Below, one piece after another: positions 7,702 to 16,080 of a stretch of 64,000 bases of DNA. The stretch spans positions 1 to 64,000 of the forward strand of contig JAFRBA010000228.1 of the NCBI GenBank assembly GCA_017405115.1, read 5' to 3'. The notes under the pieces were generated by a model. That model worked only from the letters and a program-made list of their open reading frames with translations. It did no database searches and was not told the origin of the DNA. The position numbers and the translations under genes are program-made. Numbering within the stretch: position 1 is the stretch's first letter; the number at the start of each line of letters is the position of its first letter. The stretch is from Kiritimatiellia bacterium. Its GTDB lineage: Bacteria; Verrucomicrobiota; Kiritimatiellia; RFP12; UBA1067.

Positions 7702-7762
7702 ATTTTTAGGTTAAAAGCATGCGTCGGTTCTGGGTCATTCGGCGTGCGACTACCAAAACATG

Positions 7763-10525
7763 TCAGCGGCCGGCGGCGACCCAGCGAAAGAGCTCGCCGA
7801 GCAGGAAGTTGGCCTCGACCGTGCCGCAGTCAAGGTCAAGCCCGGACACGAACACCTCTCGTCCGCCGTCCAGGCGCTCCTTTGCGGCGATGTAGAGGTA
7901 GGCGTCCTTCATGCCCTCGCCGACCATTATGAATTCGCTCGGATCCCATCCCTCGACCGGCAGCTTCACGCCCTCGCGGATCATGCGGAAGTGGAGCGGG
8001 GCGAGGAAGCGCTCGTACGGGAACGCACCGAGCGCGGGATGGCGCACAAACGCGGTGCCGACCTGCGCGCCGATGTTCCACCAGCCCATCTTGTAGTTCG
8101 GCCAGCCGGTCGCAGGGCCCATGACGACGATCCCCTTCCCCTCGCGGCGCGCCGCCTCGGCCGCGGCCTCGTCGCCGAAGCGAACGACCGCCACGCCCTC
8201 AGGCGCCTCCGGACGACTTGTCCTGGGGAAGAACCAGAAAGGCCAGCTGTTCGCCTGCCGTACGCCGGCCTCGTCGGAAACCACCGTCGCGGTGAGCGTC
8301 GCCTTGACGGGAGCCTCCACGGCCGGAACCTCGACGCCGAACTTCGCCACCTCGCGGGCCGGCCCGACAGGCTGGTCGCCAAGCGCCACCGTGCCGGAGG
8401 CAAGCGCCCTTCCGTCGTCGTCGGCGAACACCCACTCGATGCGCCCGTCGACGATCGGAGACTCCCCGTAGTGCGAGAGCACGAACGACACGCCTATGCG
8501 CTCGCCTGAGGCGAAGACGCGGTTCGTCGCAGGGGAGACTTCGCTGCCGCCGGAGCAAAGAAGCATCGGGTCGTCTTCCTGCTTCGGGTTGCTCGGCATC
8601 TCCTCCGTGTCGAGGAGAAGGCACGTCGCCGAGTTGAAGCGTGCGAACGACTCGGGCGTGGACCCGCAGCGCTTGGGACGCCAGAACGGGTCGAACACGC
8701 CCTGGCTCGTGTAGGTGCCGGCCTTCTTGTTGAAGACTGTCGAGTCGGCAATCGTCCAGAAGATGAAGCCGTCGCAGTACGGATCCGCCCGGGCGGACTC
8801 CACGCCGATCTTCTGCCAGAGGGACTGCAGGGAATGCCCCGACTCCTGCAGACGCACCAGCCACTCCATCGGCAGCCCGGTGTGCGCGAGGTGCGAAACG
8901 CGGTCCTCCTCGGTCATCGGCGGAACCCAGACGCCGGTGAAGTCCCTCTCCGTGCGCCAGTCGAACTTCGCGGCAAGGTTCATGTACTCGTGGGCGACGA
9001 ACGGGCGTGGCGGGTTGAAGGTGCCGCGCTTCCATATCGTAAGCGGACCGGAGCAGAAGTCGGAGCAGTCCTCGCCGTTGTTGCATAGGTACGTTCCGCC
9101 GTCCTGCGCGATCACCAGAATGTCCGGGTCGAACGACTTGGCGAAGTCGTATGCTATCTTGTTGGCCCCTGGGCCGAGGAGACCCTCGTTGCCGAAGGAG
9201 AGGACGCCGAAGCACGGGTGGTGCCTGAACGTGCGCAGGAGCGTCTCGACGTCGCGCAGCGGGTCGTACGAGAAGTAGTCGCTGGGGTTGTCAAGGTAAT
9301 ACGGGATCTCGGGCGCCACTATCAGGCCGAGTTCGTCGCAGGCCTCCATGTACTCGGCGCACTCCGAGTGGGTGTGGTGGCGGATGTAGTTGAACCCGGC
9401 AGCCTTCATCTTCGCCAGGCGCGCGCGGTGGAAGTCGCGGTCGGCCGGCGTGATGCCCGTGATGGGATACTGCGGGTTGTCGCCGACGCCGCGCACGAAG
9501 AACGGGCGGCCGTTGAGGCGGAACTCCCTTCCGCGGACCTCGATCTTGCGCACGCCGAAGCGCTCGTTCCTGACGTCGACCACCTTCCCTCCTTCCAGCA
9601 GCTCGATACGCGCCCAGTAAAGGCCCGGGCTTTCGGGCGACCACGGGCGGAACTCCTTCAGCGGAACGCGCACCGTCGCCCTGCCGTCGGCGCCGACCTC
9701 GGCCTCGGCCGAGTGGCCCTCCACGCTAAGGCGCACCGAGAGCTGACCGACGGCGCGGCGGACTCCCTCGACGGAGACCCGCGCCTCGGCGCAACGCGCG
9801 TCGTAGTCGCCGCGCATCCAGACGTCGTCTATGATTGCATCTCCGGTCGCCTCCAGCTCAATGTCGCGCCAGATGCCGCCCCAGCGCTCGATGGAGGCGG
9901 GCGGCCCGCCGCGGTGCCCGACCTCGTTGTCGGCGTTTACGACAATCTTCGCACTCTCGCCGGGCGTCACGAAACCGGTTATCTCCCACTTGTAGGAGCC
10001 CACCCCGGAGTCGAACTGGCAGACCGCCTGGTCGTTGACGAACACCCAGCCCTGTGCGAGGATGCCGCCGATCTTGATCCATATGCGACTGCCGTCCCAG
10101 GACTTCGGGATGTCGACGTAGCGCCTGTACCAGCCTTCGCCCACGTAGCTGTGGCGGATCCGCTTGCGGCTGTTGTCCTGGCACAGTCCGGGGTTGCTCA
10201 GGCCCTCCTCGCCGACGCCTTCCGCCTCCCAGCACCCCGGCACCTTTATCTTGCGGCCGCCCTTCGCCCACAGGTCGTTCATGTAGCGGCACGTGCGATG
10301 CCCGCTGCCGTGCCGGAAGGCGACGAAGTCCCACTCGCCGGCGAGCGAGATGTTGCGATCGCCGCGGCCGAACTCCTCGATCGCAACGGAGTTTACGACG
10401 GCTGGATGCGAGGGGATCCCGGCCCACACGTCGGTGGGCTGGAGGAAGGAAGGCCGGGTAGCGTCGCCGACGGCCGCCGCGGAGACGGCCGCCGCGGAAA
10501 GCGCAATGCAGAGAACTGGTTTCAT
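7763..10525 (-). CDS. Secreted GH2-type glycoside hydrolase
   Basis: Exported enzyme of 920 residues, probably cleaving beta-linked galactosides, mannosides or glucuronides. Signal peptide 1-18 (MKPVLCIALSAAAVSAAA). Next come the GH2 sugar-binding jelly roll (SLAGEWDF, PGCWEAEG, WYRRYVDIP), an immunoglobulin-like domain, and a TIM barrel from about 335. SFGNEG supplies the acid/base Glu, and VAHEY a likely nucleophile Glu. A C-terminal part of about 250 residues is not recognised. The ATG at 10525 is chosen because the signal peptide begins there and TATAAT lies 7 bases upstream. Substrate is unknown. Confidence 0.82.
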   Translation of the reverse strand: MKPVLCIALSAAAVSAAAVGDATRPSFLQPTDVWAGIPSHPAVVNSVAIEEFGRGDRNISLAGEWDFVAFRHGSGHRTCRYMNDLWAKGGRKIKVPGCWEAEGVGEEGLSNPGLCQDNSRKRIRHSYVGEGWYRRYVDIPKSWDGSRIWIKIGGILAQGWVFVNDQAVCQFDSGVGSYKWEITGFVTPGESAKIVVNADNEVGHRGGPPASIERWGGIWRDIELEATGDAIIDDVWMRGDYDARCAEARVSVEGVRRAVGQLSVRLSVEGHSAEAEVGADGRATVRVPLKEFRPWSPESPGLYWARIELLEGGKVVDVRNERFGVRKIEVRGREFRLNGRPFFVRGVGDNPQYPITGITPADRDFHRARLAKMKAAGFNYIRHHTHSECAEYMEACDELGLIVAPEIPYYLDNPSDYFSYDPLRDVETLLRTFRHHPCFGVLSFGNEGLLGPGANKIAYDFAKSFDPDILVIAQDGGTYLCNNGEDCSDFCSGPLTIWKRGTFNPPRPFVAHEYMNLAAKFDWRTERDFTGVWVPPMTEEDRVSHLAHTGLPMEWLVRLQESGHSLQSLWQKIGVESARADPYCDGFIFWTIADSTVFNKKAGTYTSQGVFDPFWRPKRCGSTPESFARFNSATCLLLDTEEMPSNPKQEDDPMLLCSGGSEVSPATNRVFASGERIGVSFVLSHYGESPIVDGRIEWVFADDDGRALASGTVALGDQPVGPAREVAKFGVEVPAVEAPVKATLTATVVSDEAGVRQANSWPFWFFPRTSRPEAPEGVAVVRFGDEAAAEAARREGKGIVVMGPATGWPNYKMGWWNIGAQVGTAFVRHPALGAFPYERFLAPLHFRMIREGVKLPVEGWDPSEFIMVGEGMKDAYLYIAAKERLDGGREVFVSGLDLDCGTVEANFLLGELFRWVAAGR

Positions 10526-10532
10526 GCCGCCC

Positions 10533-10561
10533 ATTATAGCAAACCACACGACGCACCGCAA
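10533..10561 (-). promoter_or_regulatory. Promoter of the GH2 gene, probably leaderless
   Basis: Minus-strand TTGCGG (10556-10561), 17-base spacer, TATAAT (10533-10538) preceded by TGC. Seven bases separate it from the ATG at 10525. Confidence 0.6.
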
Positions 10562-10590
10562 CTCGCAGACGTATGAGTGTCGGGGTGAAA

Positions 10591-10627
10591 TCAAAACAGG
10601 ACTTGTTGTAGTTGTCAAAACAGGACT
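10591..10627. repeat. Two 13-base direct repeats upstream of the GH2 promoter
   Basis: TCAAAACAGGACT occurs at 10591-10603 and again at 10615-10627, 24 bases apart start to start. They lie about 35-65 bases upstream of the GH2 -35, a plausible place for an activator site. They could equally be a duplication scar beside the broken genes. Confidence 0.5.
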
Positions 10628-10633
10628 CTGCCT

Positions 10634-10720
10634 TTAGGTGTCGCTCTTGTCGACGAACGGCAGCGCGGCGACCCAATCAACGGTCCGGTTTATGCCCAGG
10701 ATCGCCCCGCCCTGCGGGCA
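10634..10720 (-). pseudogene. Alpha/beta-hydrolase internal fragment
   Basis: The minus-strand frame ending at TAA 10634-10636 reads GGAILGINRTVDWVAALPFV followed by DKSDT. It resembles the 'R-x-x-D-W-L-x-x-L-P-x-V-D' helix that precedes the nucleophile elbow of secreted esterases. Nothing of the nucleophile or the rest of the fold follows. It adjoins the transporter remnant in a different frame, so this is probably deletion debris. Confidence 0.4.
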
Positions 10721-10778
10721 GCGTCGCGAACGTCAGCCGGTAGCACCTGTGGCTGCCGTGGCTCTTCGCAGACTCGGC

Positions 10779-10934
10779 GCCGAGCTGCACCTTCGAGATG
10801 CCGATTTCGCCCAAGAGCGGCATCGCGATGGAGAGGTTTTTGCGTATGACGTAGTAGAGAGCGCATCCCCCCATCGTCACGAGCAGCGTCTCCCACTGGC
10901 ACCACTTTAAAGACCTGCCGATAGAGATGACTGC
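10779..10934 (-). pseudogene. N-terminal fragment of an MFS organophosphate/sugar-phosphate antiporter
   Basis: The minus-strand frame contains WCQWETLLV, GGCALYYVIRKNLSIAMPLL and EIGISKVQLG. This matches the first membrane segment and the RKN-x-x-x-AMP signature of GlpT/UhpC-like transporters. After the Leu-Gly at 10779 the frame leaves the family and stops at 10677. Only about 45 of the usual ~430 residues remain. It is not a working transporter. Confidence 0.6.
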
Positions 10935-10978
10935 TATCCTAGACTTGAAGTTTCTTCATGGCACTGAGCGCCTTAAAC

Positions 10979-11000
10979 AAGGTGCCGTAGCGGGCACCTT
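10979..11000 (-). terminator. Hairpin at the end of the first glycan locus
   Basis: AAGGTGCC (10979-10986) and GGCACCTT (10993-11000) form a perfect 8-bp stem with a 6-base loop, directly after the stop of the LamG/EEP gene on the minus strand. The following TTGTTT is a weak T tract. Confidence 0.5.
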
Positions 11001-14000
11001 CAGCGCTGCATCAAGAAGTCGAAGATTACTGGCGAATGGTCGGAGACGTCGAGGGCCTGCTGCGTGCGATCCATCGAGAACCTGATCGGCTTAACCGCCT
11101 CCGGAGAATAGAACACGTGGTCGAGCCACTCCTGCTTCTTCGCCTTCTCCGGCTGTACGCCGCGGTACACTCCGCTCGCGTCACGCTCCGGGAAGTCGCG
11201 CCACGTGGCGCGCGGATCCGTCTCCGGCGACTTCTCCTGTGCATCGCACCAGCCGAGCTTCTTCAGCTCTTTCAGGGCCGACGACGTCACGGGCGAGTTG
11301 AGGTCGCCGCCACCGACAACCGCAGCGCCGTGCCTCTTCGCCACGTCAGAGACCGTCTCGTGGAGCATGCGCGCGTTCAGAAGCCGCAGGTAGTCGTCGG
11401 CCACTCCCTTCTCCTGCCACCAGAAATGCGAGGCAAACACCACGAACTTCCGTCCCGTCGCCTTCTCGCGCACGACAGCCCACACGACGCCCTTCGAGTA
11501 GTCCAGCTCGGGATGGAACCACCGCGAGCCCTTCTCGACCAGTTCGAAGCGCGACTTGCGGAAGAACACAGGGTTGGCCGCTACGCGGTGCTTGTCGTTC
11601 GGCCCCATCTCCGCTCCGATGCATTCATATCCTGCGGCGACGAGTCCGCTCACGAGCCTCGACTTCCAGAACCTCGGCGTCACCTCCTGAAGTCCGATGA
11701 AGTCTGGATCGTGGCCCTTGAGTATCTCGAGTTGCTGCAGGTCACGCTCGTGGACGGGGTTCTTGAAGAAGTCGCCCCAGATGTTGAACGCGAGAAACCT
11801 GTACTTCCCGCCGGCTGCGACATACTGAGCCGGCGCAACATAGCACTTCGTCAGGTCGGCCACCGCAAAGGCGTTCGCCGCGTCCGAGGACGAGATCAAG
11901 ACCTCGCCGCTCCCCGTGAACTCAGGCAGCGGCCGCGCAAGGCGCCCCTCCGAGACAACCGACCAGTCCTTCGCCGCGACGACTTTCCAGGCCACGCCGT
12001 CGGAGCACACGAGCAGCTGGCCCTCGCCGACAGTCGCACCGAACTCCGCCGCGCCCTGCGCTCCGCCGCACTTCCATGAAAGCGCCGGATGGTCCACCGG
12101 ACCGAGAATCTCCAGCGAAAGCGTCGCCTTCTCCCCGGGACGCACCGCGAACGCGGCCTTGCCGTCAAAGCCCTTCGACGGCGCGTATACGATCGAAGCC
12201 ATCGCCTCGTGCCTCATTGCGCGGCGCATCTCCGGCGTGAGCTTCTCGACGAACGCCCGCTTCGCCGCGCCAAGCGCAAAAGTCGCGGTGTTGACGCGGA
12301 GCGGTGAGCCGTCCGCAAATGAGCCCTTCACCTCGAAGGAGTTCGCCCCTTTCTTCAGTGCGACGGACGTTTTCGCCGTCGCGCGTTCGACAGGCTCGCC
12401 CATCTCGGAGTAGCGCGTCCAGACGCCGCCCTCAAGCTCGGCGAACTCGCCGGAGACGAGCGCGAACGGCAGCTCGTGTCGCGCTCCGTTCACAGACACG
12501 CAAAGCCCCTTCGCCTCTGCGGGGAACGTCTCCAGCGCGCGAACCTCAGAGACCTCGACTGCGGCGGACTTGCTTGGCGCGATGTCGTTCAGATATATCG
12601 AGAACTCCTGCATGTGCTTCGTGTCGACAGTTGTCCGCAGCCGGTCGTGGATCGCGCCGGAATACGGCCACACATAGTCCGCGCTCGCATACCCCTCGCG
12701 CTCGCGCATCGCCACAGCGAAGTACCGCCAGCCGGTGAAGTCGAGCCGCACGTAGTGGTCGCTCGTCCCAGCGTGGTACTCCTTTGCGCCGCGACAGACG
12801 AAGTTGAGGAGCGCACCCGACCCGTCACCCTTCACCCAGAACCCGTAGGCGTTGGCCTTGCCGAGGTCGAGGTATGGCGAAGCGATGAACTTCCTCGACC
12901 TCGCCCATGCGCCGTTCTTCTGGGCCGTCCCGTTTTTCGCGGCAAGCCGGACAGTCGCTCCATGTGTCTTGTCCGCGCCGGAGGACACCGACACCTTTAC
13001 GCCTTCCGCCGCGTCCGTCTTCATATTCGGAAGGTCCGAGGCGACGAGGACAGCCATCGCCGCTGCGTCGTCATAGGGCTTGACGGCGAAGAGCGATTCA
13101 ACCCGCAGAGCCGCTGCGCCGGCCTCGGAGCGTTCAAGGCTCCACTTCATCAGGGAATCGTGGTCTGCGCGGTGGTACGAGCATTCGACCGGCGTGAGAC
13201 CCCAGACGCCGTTCTTGCCCTGGCGAAGGCGAAACTCCGCGCCCGGAACCTTCATGGCCACCACCGCGTCGGCGTTGAACGCCCTGGCGATGCGGGCGCG
13301 CTCGTACCAGCCGAGCACCGTCAGCTGCCGCTTCTGGGTGAAAGGCGTCGGCAACTTCCATACGCCCTGGATCGACATCGCCGCGTCATGGCCTGCGTTC
13401 TGCGAGGCGAAGTACTCCATCTCGTCCAAGTAGTGTCCGGCGACCCTGCCTGGCACGGCCACGCGCGGCTGCCACCAGCCCATCTGCGGTTCCAGGAAGT
13501 TGGCCATGCGGGATGTCGCGATCGCGCTCCTGACATGCCAGTCGTGGAAGCGCTTCACGCCCCATACGCCGTGGTCGGTCGTCGCCATGCGCGTCTGGAA
13601 CCACCAGTTGTTCGCATTGTTGCAGCTGGCCTCGATGGAGGGGCCCTCCTTGGCGTCCGGCGGCATGTCCTTAACAAGTTGCCTGAATATCTTGTGGCGC
13701 ATCGCGTCAGTGCCGTAGCGCGTGTCCATGCCCTCCGACCCGTCGAAGTAGAACTCGTCGAGCCTGCATGTCCGGTAGACGTTGCCAAGGCGCTCCGCGA
13801 GCTCGTCGGCGAGCGGAGAGTCCGGCTCCGGGTAGAACGCGACATAGTGGTTGCGCGGATAATCGACTCGCGTTCCCGCCGGATACGGCCCGCCGCGCCT
13901 AGTGCCTAGTACGCCGCGCCTGATGCCAGTGAATGCGTAGGGCTTCTCGCGGCGTATGCCCGTGTACTGCATCAGCTCGTTGCCGAACCGGAGGTAGTTG

Positions 14001-15733
14001 CCGTTCGTGGTGTACGTGGCTATAAGGCTGTGCCTTGGGCCTGGCATCTCGTTGACGCGCACCTCGGTGGACTCGTCCGTGAAAGGCTCGGCAAGCGTGT
14101 AGGAGTAGATTGCGTAGAGGTTGGTGCTGCAGAGCGGACGTATCCACTTGTCGTGGTTCGCAATGCAGGCCGTCAGAGTATGGATGCCGACATAGAACCC
14201 GGCGTCGTGTATCCTGCGGACGTAATCCCTCATTTCGTCCAGTCCGCCGGGGAACTGCTTCGGGTCAGGGTCGTTGTGGCCCAGCGTCTGCGCCCAGCCG
14301 GCGAAGTGCAGGTTGGAGAATCCGCCTCGCCGCGCGAGGGAAAGTCCCCATTCCAGATTCCAGGGGTATGGATAGAAGAAGAAGTACGAACGCCGCCCGA
14401 CGTCAGAGTCCATTGCCCACGCGCCGCCGCTCGGCGAATGCGGCGCTTGGGCCGCCAATGTCATCGCCTTGAGCTGTCCGCGGAAGCCATCGCGGGGACC
14501 GGCGGCAAGATACGCCGTGCGCCCGACGAGCGGGCATGCCGCGCCAACATCCACCGAAAGCGCGGACTTCGCCTGTGGATTGCCGTAGAGGTCGCCGGAA
14601 CGGACACACACAGCGGACTTCTCGTCGCTCCAGGCGTTGACGAAATCACCCTTCCACTTCGCGCAATCGGGCGCGACGCGGCAGAACGAGAACGACTTGT
14701 GCGGGGGCAGCGTCGACCTGACCACACGGAACTCCCATCCCCCATCGAACGGCTTCACAGAGAACTCGACCTCGCCGTCAGGACAGGCCAGCACGATTCC
14801 GCCGTTAGCGGACTTGGCCCTCCAGCTTCTGGCCGCACCGCCGTTCGCAAACGCAGCGGACGCAAAAGACACAGTGTTCTTCATGAGCTCGCGTCCCGTC
14901 GCGTTCTCCTTCAGAGACGTGATCCTGCCACAGACGTCAACTGCCAGCGTAGCGGGGTCCCCCTTCAGCGCAACCGCGACAGGAGCGTCAAGTCCGTGGA
15001 AGCGCACCGGCTCGATGCCGCCGGTGCCGTCGTCCTGGTAGCCCTCGACCTCCGCATGGACGCCGTCGGACGCAAGCTTCTCAACGTCCTTCGGCGCAAG
15101 GGAGCGGGAGTAGAACCGCAGATCGTCGATGAATCCGTCGTGGCACGCCTTGCCGAAGGCGCGCCCGAGGTCGAACTTCTTCGCCTCCGCGAATCCGCCG
15201 TCCCATTTTGCGGACGCAACCTTCTTGCCGTCCACGTACAGCGTCAGATCTGGCCGTGCAAACGTGACGGCAAGATGCGTCCACTTCGCAGTCGGGATCT
15301 TGTCGAGGAACATCTCTTTCGTCTCGCGGAACAGCCCATTGGCGTCTTTCGCCCTCATGCGGAGCGAGGCCGTTCCGTTGCTGACGAAGAACATCAAGCC
15401 GCCGTAGACCCAACCGTCTGTCGAGAGCAGAGCCGGCCACTCTCCCTTGCCGCCACCGTTCCAGCGCGCCCAGAGCGCAACGGTGCACTTCTCAGCGCCG
15501 GAGACCGACTTTGGGAACGAGGCGAACGACACGGTCGAGTTCGTCCCCGAAAAGGCAAGAGCGCTGCCGAACGGCCCCGTCACCCACTTCATTCCGGCGG
15601 AAAGCTCGCCGTCTGCCTCTTTGCCTTCGGCGCAGGAGGCTATAGGGCCGCTTCCCTCGTCGAACGTCCAATGGGCGACAAGACCTCCATCGGACGCAAC
15701 GGCAGCCGCCACTAGGATCGCAAGCATGTTCAT
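11000..15733 (-). CDS. Secreted fusion: LamG domain, TIM-barrel-like enzyme, EEP phosphodiesterase
   Basis: A 1577-residue exported protein. A short signal peptide leads to a LamG/concanavalin-like domain (about 15-220; LVAHWTFDEGSG, FIDDLRFYSRSL). A beta-rich part follows, then a TIM-barrel-like region (about 430-800; YPYPWNLEWGLSLARRGGF, LDEFYFDGSEG) that resembles a glycosidase of no family I can name. The last ~265 residues are an endonuclease/exonuclease/phosphatase domain with the full motif set: LAFNIWG, GLQEV, SHFWW, GGDLNSP, LDHVFYS, VSDHSPV. ATG 15733 has TAAGGAG 9 bases upstream. It is the last gene of the locus, and a CATAAT element at 15761-15766 may give extra transcription. Confidence 0.75.
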   Translation of the reverse strand: MNMLAILVAAAVASDGGLVAHWTFDEGSGPIASCAEGKEADGELSAGMKWVTGPFGSALAFSGTNSTVSFASFPKSVSGAEKCTVALWARWNGGGKGEWPALLSTDGWVYGGLMFFVSNGTASLRMRAKDANGLFRETKEMFLDKIPTAKWTHLAVTFARPDLTLYVDGKKVASAKWDGGFAEAKKFDLGRAFGKACHDGFIDDLRFYSRSLAPKDVEKLASDGVHAEVEGYQDDGTGGIEPVRFHGLDAPVAVALKGDPATLAVDVCGRITSLKENATGRELMKNTVSFASAAFANGGAARSWRAKSANGGIVLACPDGEVEFSVKPFDGGWEFRVVRSTLPPHKSFSFCRVAPDCAKWKGDFVNAWSDEKSAVCVRSGDLYGNPQAKSALSVDVGAACPLVGRTAYLAAGPRDGFRGQLKAMTLAAQAPHSPSGGAWAMDSDVGRRSYFFFYPYPWNLEWGLSLARRGGFSNLHFAGWAQTLGHNDPDPKQFPGGLDEMRDYVRRIHDAGFYVGIHTLTACIANHDKWIRPLCSTNLYAIYSYTLAEPFTDESTEVRVNEMPGPRHSLIATYTTNGNYLRFGNELMQYTGIRREKPYAFTGIRRGVLGTRRGGPYPAGTRVDYPRNHYVAFYPEPDSPLADELAERLGNVYRTCRLDEFYFDGSEGMDTRYGTDAMRHKIFRQLVKDMPPDAKEGPSIEASCNNANNWWFQTRMATTDHGVWGVKRFHDWHVRSAIATSRMANFLEPQMGWWQPRVAVPGRVAGHYLDEMEYFASQNAGHDAAMSIQGVWKLPTPFTQKRQLTVLGWYERARIARAFNADAVVAMKVPGAEFRLRQGKNGVWGLTPVECSYHRADHDSLMKWSLERSEAGAAALRVESLFAVKPYDDAAAMAVLVASDLPNMKTDAAEGVKVSVSSGADKTHGATVRLAAKNGTAQKNGAWARSRKFIASPYLDLGKANAYGFWVKGDGSGALLNFVCRGAKEYHAGTSDHYVRLDFTGWRYFAVAMREREGYASADYVWPYSGAIHDRLRTTVDTKHMQEFSIYLNDIAPSKSAAVEVSEVRALETFPAEAKGLCVSVNGARHELPFALVSGEFAELEGGVWTRYSEMGEPVERATAKTSVALKKGANSFEVKGSFADGSPLRVNTATFALGAAKRAFVEKLTPEMRRAMRHEAMASIVYAPSKGFDGKAAFAVRPGEKATLSLEILGPVDHPALSWKCGGAQGAAEFGATVGEGQLLVCSDGVAWKVVAAKDWSVVSEGRLARPLPEFTGSGEVLISSSDAANAFAVADLTKCYVAPAQYVAAGGKYRFLAFNIWGDFFKNPVHERDLQQLEILKGHDPDFIGLQEVTPRFWKSRLVSGLVAAGYECIGAEMGPNDKHRVAANPVFFRKSRFELVEKGSRWFHPELDYSKGVVWAVVREKATGRKFVVFASHFWWQEKGVADDYLRLLNARMLHETVSDVAKRHGAAVVGGGDLNSPVTSSALKELKKLGWCDAQEKSPETDPRATWRDFPERDASGVYRGVQPEKAKKQEWLDHVFYSPEAVKPIRFSMDRTQQALDVSDHSPVIFDFLMQR

Positions 15734-15796
15734 CTACTCAATCTCCTTAATTTGACGTGCATTATGCCAAACCTATCCTGGTTGTGGGTAGCGAAG

Positions 15797-16080
15797 TCAT
15801 TCGAACACGACGATTGCGTAGTCGTACTTGCCGAGCGTCACCTTCGCCGCGCCGTCGACAACGGGAATCTCCTCGCCGTTCTCGATGTTGCGCGCCCGGA
15901 AGCCCGTCTTCAGTCCAAGCGTCTTTGTGTCTGGCGCGATGGAATACTCCGCGCCTCCGCTCCAGTCGCTGACAACGACCACCGCCCTGCCTCCGTGCGA
16001 GAACGCAAGCGCCGACGTCTCGCCGCCCGTGATCGCTGCGGGGAACGGAACGTCCTCGTCCCAGTAGTTCCACACTCTCG
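15797..16080 (-). repeat. Near-identical 3' ends of paralogues 1 and 3
   Basis: The final ~280 bases of paralogue 1 closely match 21075-21358 at the end of paralogue 3, including 55 identical bases (15929-15983 and 21207-21261). The rest of the two genes and the middle paralogue are far more diverged, which points to gene conversion or a recent partial duplication. Confidence 0.85.

Larger units (their letters stand above)
6983..7762. other. Long non-coding stretch with several short repeats
   Basis: Nearly 800 bases with no supportable gene; the open frames here are short, Arg-rich and unlike proteins. It contains a perfect GGCGGCG-TTC-CGCCGCC hairpin (7095-7111), a CTCGC-CTGC-GCGAG hairpin near 7256, a 4-copy 8-base tandem repeat (7365-7396), and a long inverted repeat (7621-7634 with 7687-7701). 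It separates the end of the GH2 gene from the GNAT promoter, so part may act as terminator. A decayed mobile element is possible. Confidence 0.5.

Noticed and set aside
7369..7932. 187-codon plus-strand frame across the 7.4-7.9 kb gap
   Set aside because: It runs through a tandem repeat, an inverted repeat and the end of the GH2 gene; Arg-rich composition, no start signal, no family.
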